A stretch of DNA of 5,305 bases from an uncultured bacterium (GTDB lineage: Bacteria; Verrucomicrobiota; Kiritimatiellia; CAIKKV01): the NCBI GenBank assembly GCA_903828035.1, contig CAIKKV010000175.1, positions 1 to 5,305 of the forward strand, read 5' to 3'. Both the position numbers and the translations under genes were made by a program. Shown here piece after piece: positions 4,427 through 5,305 of this stretch; position 1 is the stretch's first letter, and each line of letters begins with the position of its first letter. The notes under the pieces were generated by a model, which was not told the origin of the DNA, made no database searches, and saw only the letters and a program-made list of their open reading frames with translations.

Positions 4427-5305
4427 GCGCCCCGGCCTTTGACGACCCGGTCCAGTTCCGCCTGGAGCATCTGCAGCTCGTAGGGCTTCTGGAGGAAGCC
4501 GGCCACCCCGGCGGCATCGAACCGGCGGAAGGCCTCCTGCTCGGCGTGGCCGCTGGAGAGGATGACCCTCACATCGGGCCGGATGCGGCGCATTTCCCGG
4601 AAGGCGGCCGCCCCGTCCATGCGGGGCATGGTCAGGTCCAGGATGACGGCCACGATCTCGCCGGCATGTTCGCGGAAAACGCTGACGCCCTCCTCGCCGT
4701 CGCTGGCGGTCAGGGTCCGGTAGCCGCTGAAGGCCACGGCGGCGGCGCAGATATCCTGAACGATCTGCTCGTCATCGACGATGAGGACGGTGCCGCGCGG
4801 CTCATCGCCGGCGGCGGCATCGAAGAGGGTCAGCTGGTCCGGGCCCGGGCGGGCCGGGAGCGGCGGCCGCCGCTGGAACAGCTGCGTTGTCGGGACCTCC
4901 GCAAGGGGGAACAGGACCCGGATGGTGGAGCCGTGCTGCGGCTGGCTGCGCAGGAACAGGGCGCCATGGTGGCCGCGCATGATTCCCAGCACGGCCGACA
5001 TGCCGAGCCCGCGCCCCGTGAACTTGGTCGTGAAGAAAGGCTCGAAAATGCGGTTCATGGTTTCGGGGCCCATGTCGCAGCCGTTGTCGCTGACCTCGAT
5101 CCAGGCGAACAGGCCGGGCGCGGGCTTTTCGGGGATGCGGCTTGCGGCCAGCTGCTCCGCGCTGAACGCACCGGTGCCGGTGGCCAGGGTCACAATGCCC
5201 GGCCGATCCCCGATGGCCTCCGAGGCGTTGGTAATCAGGTTCATGACGATCTGCTGGATCTGGCCGGCATCGGCTTTCACGGTGGGCAGCTCGGGGGCGA
5301 GGGAC
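4423..5305 (-). CDS. Hybrid sensor histidine kinase, C-terminal part (ATPase plus receiver domain)
   Basis: A partial gene open to the right window edge. The GTG at 5278-5280 is an internal Val codon, since conserved kinase sequence (LAPELPTVKAD) runs straight through it. Counting that Val as residue 1, a HATPase domain (about 1-128) shows the N box NLITNASEAI (14-23), G1 box DNGCDMG (65-71), F box FEPFFTTKF (79-87), G2 box GRGLGMSAV (89-97) and GSTIRVLFP (117-125). A proline-rich linker (about 129-160) joins a CheY-like receiver (163-280): acidic pair D169/D170, phospho-acceptor D215 in ILDLTMP, the Ser pair S242/S243 and K265 in QKPY. All receiver catalytic residues are present. The G1 box has Asp (D69) where Gly is usual. 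Sensor and dimerisation/phospho-His domains lie outside the window, so signal and partner are unknown. No DNA-binding domain follows. The stop overlaps the start of the p-aminobenzoate gene by ATGA. Confidence 0.93.
   Translation of the reverse strand, partial: SLAPELPTVKADAGQIQQIVMNLITNASEAIGDRPGIVTLATGTGAFSAEQLAASRIPEKPAPGLFAWIEVSDNGCDMGPETMNRIFEPFFTTKFTGRGLGMSAVLGIMRGHHGALFLRSQPQHGSTIRVLFPLAEVPTTQLFQRRPPLPARPGPDQLTLFDAAAGDEPRGTVLIVDDEQIVQDICAAAVAFSGYRTLTASDGEEGVSVFREHAGEIVAVILDLTMPRMDGAAAFREMRRIRPDVRVILSSGHAEQEAFRRFDAAGVAGFLQKPYELQMLQAELDRVVKGRGA

Noticed and set aside
4423..5280. Complete kinase gene starting at GTG 5278-5280
   Set aside because: Conserved kinase sequence continues in frame upstream of the GTG to the window edge, and a kinase lacking the phospho-acceptor His domain would be incomplete. 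The gene is cut by the window.

Overview
The window is bacterial, GC-rich (apart from one AT-rich spacer), and every gene in it reads leftward on the minus strand. The taxon cannot be fixed from the sequence. The style of the tandem-domain Y1 transposase, the PabB-PabC fusion, the hybrid kinase and the GC-rich palindromic repeats would fit the Verrucomicrobiota/Kiritimatiellota/Planctomycetota neighbourhood or an environmental bin related to it. That is an impression from family style, not a computed result.

Right part (2654-5305): a two-gene operon fragment. A sensor kinase ending in a response-regulator receiver domain enters from the right edge with its N-terminus outside the window. It overlaps by ATGA a 590-residue fused aminodeoxychorismate synthase component I / aminodeoxychorismate lyase, which makes p-aminobenzoate for folate. 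No glutamine amidotransferase partner (PabA) is visible.

Middle (1426-2653): a 205-bp AT-rich spacer (about 30% GC by hand count over 2461-2640) holds a candidate promoter, a strong ribosome binding site and an imperfect inverted repeat. It drives a 340-residue stand-alone ATP-grasp ligase of the D-Ala-D-Ala-ligase-like fold, whose substrate cannot be assigned.

Left part (1-1425), the most unusual region: a 269-residue HUH/Y1 (IS200-like, RAYT-like) transposase gene sits between two arrays of GC-rich tandem repeats. The protein looks like two Y1 domains in tandem. The first has lost the HUH histidines and the tyrosine, and the second keeps HVH and GYY. The left array (1-244, running off the window) is built of 29- and 33-nt units in a higher-order pattern. 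The right array (1141-1387) is built of identical 33- and 54-nt units. The 33-nt units of the two arrays are related (28/33 identical), and both arrays end on their right side in the same strong 30-nt hairpin lying 5-13 nt past a stop codon. This is a REP/RAYT-type arrangement: a single-copy, domesticated-looking transposase bracketed by its probable palindromic substrates, here expanded into mosaic tandem arrays.
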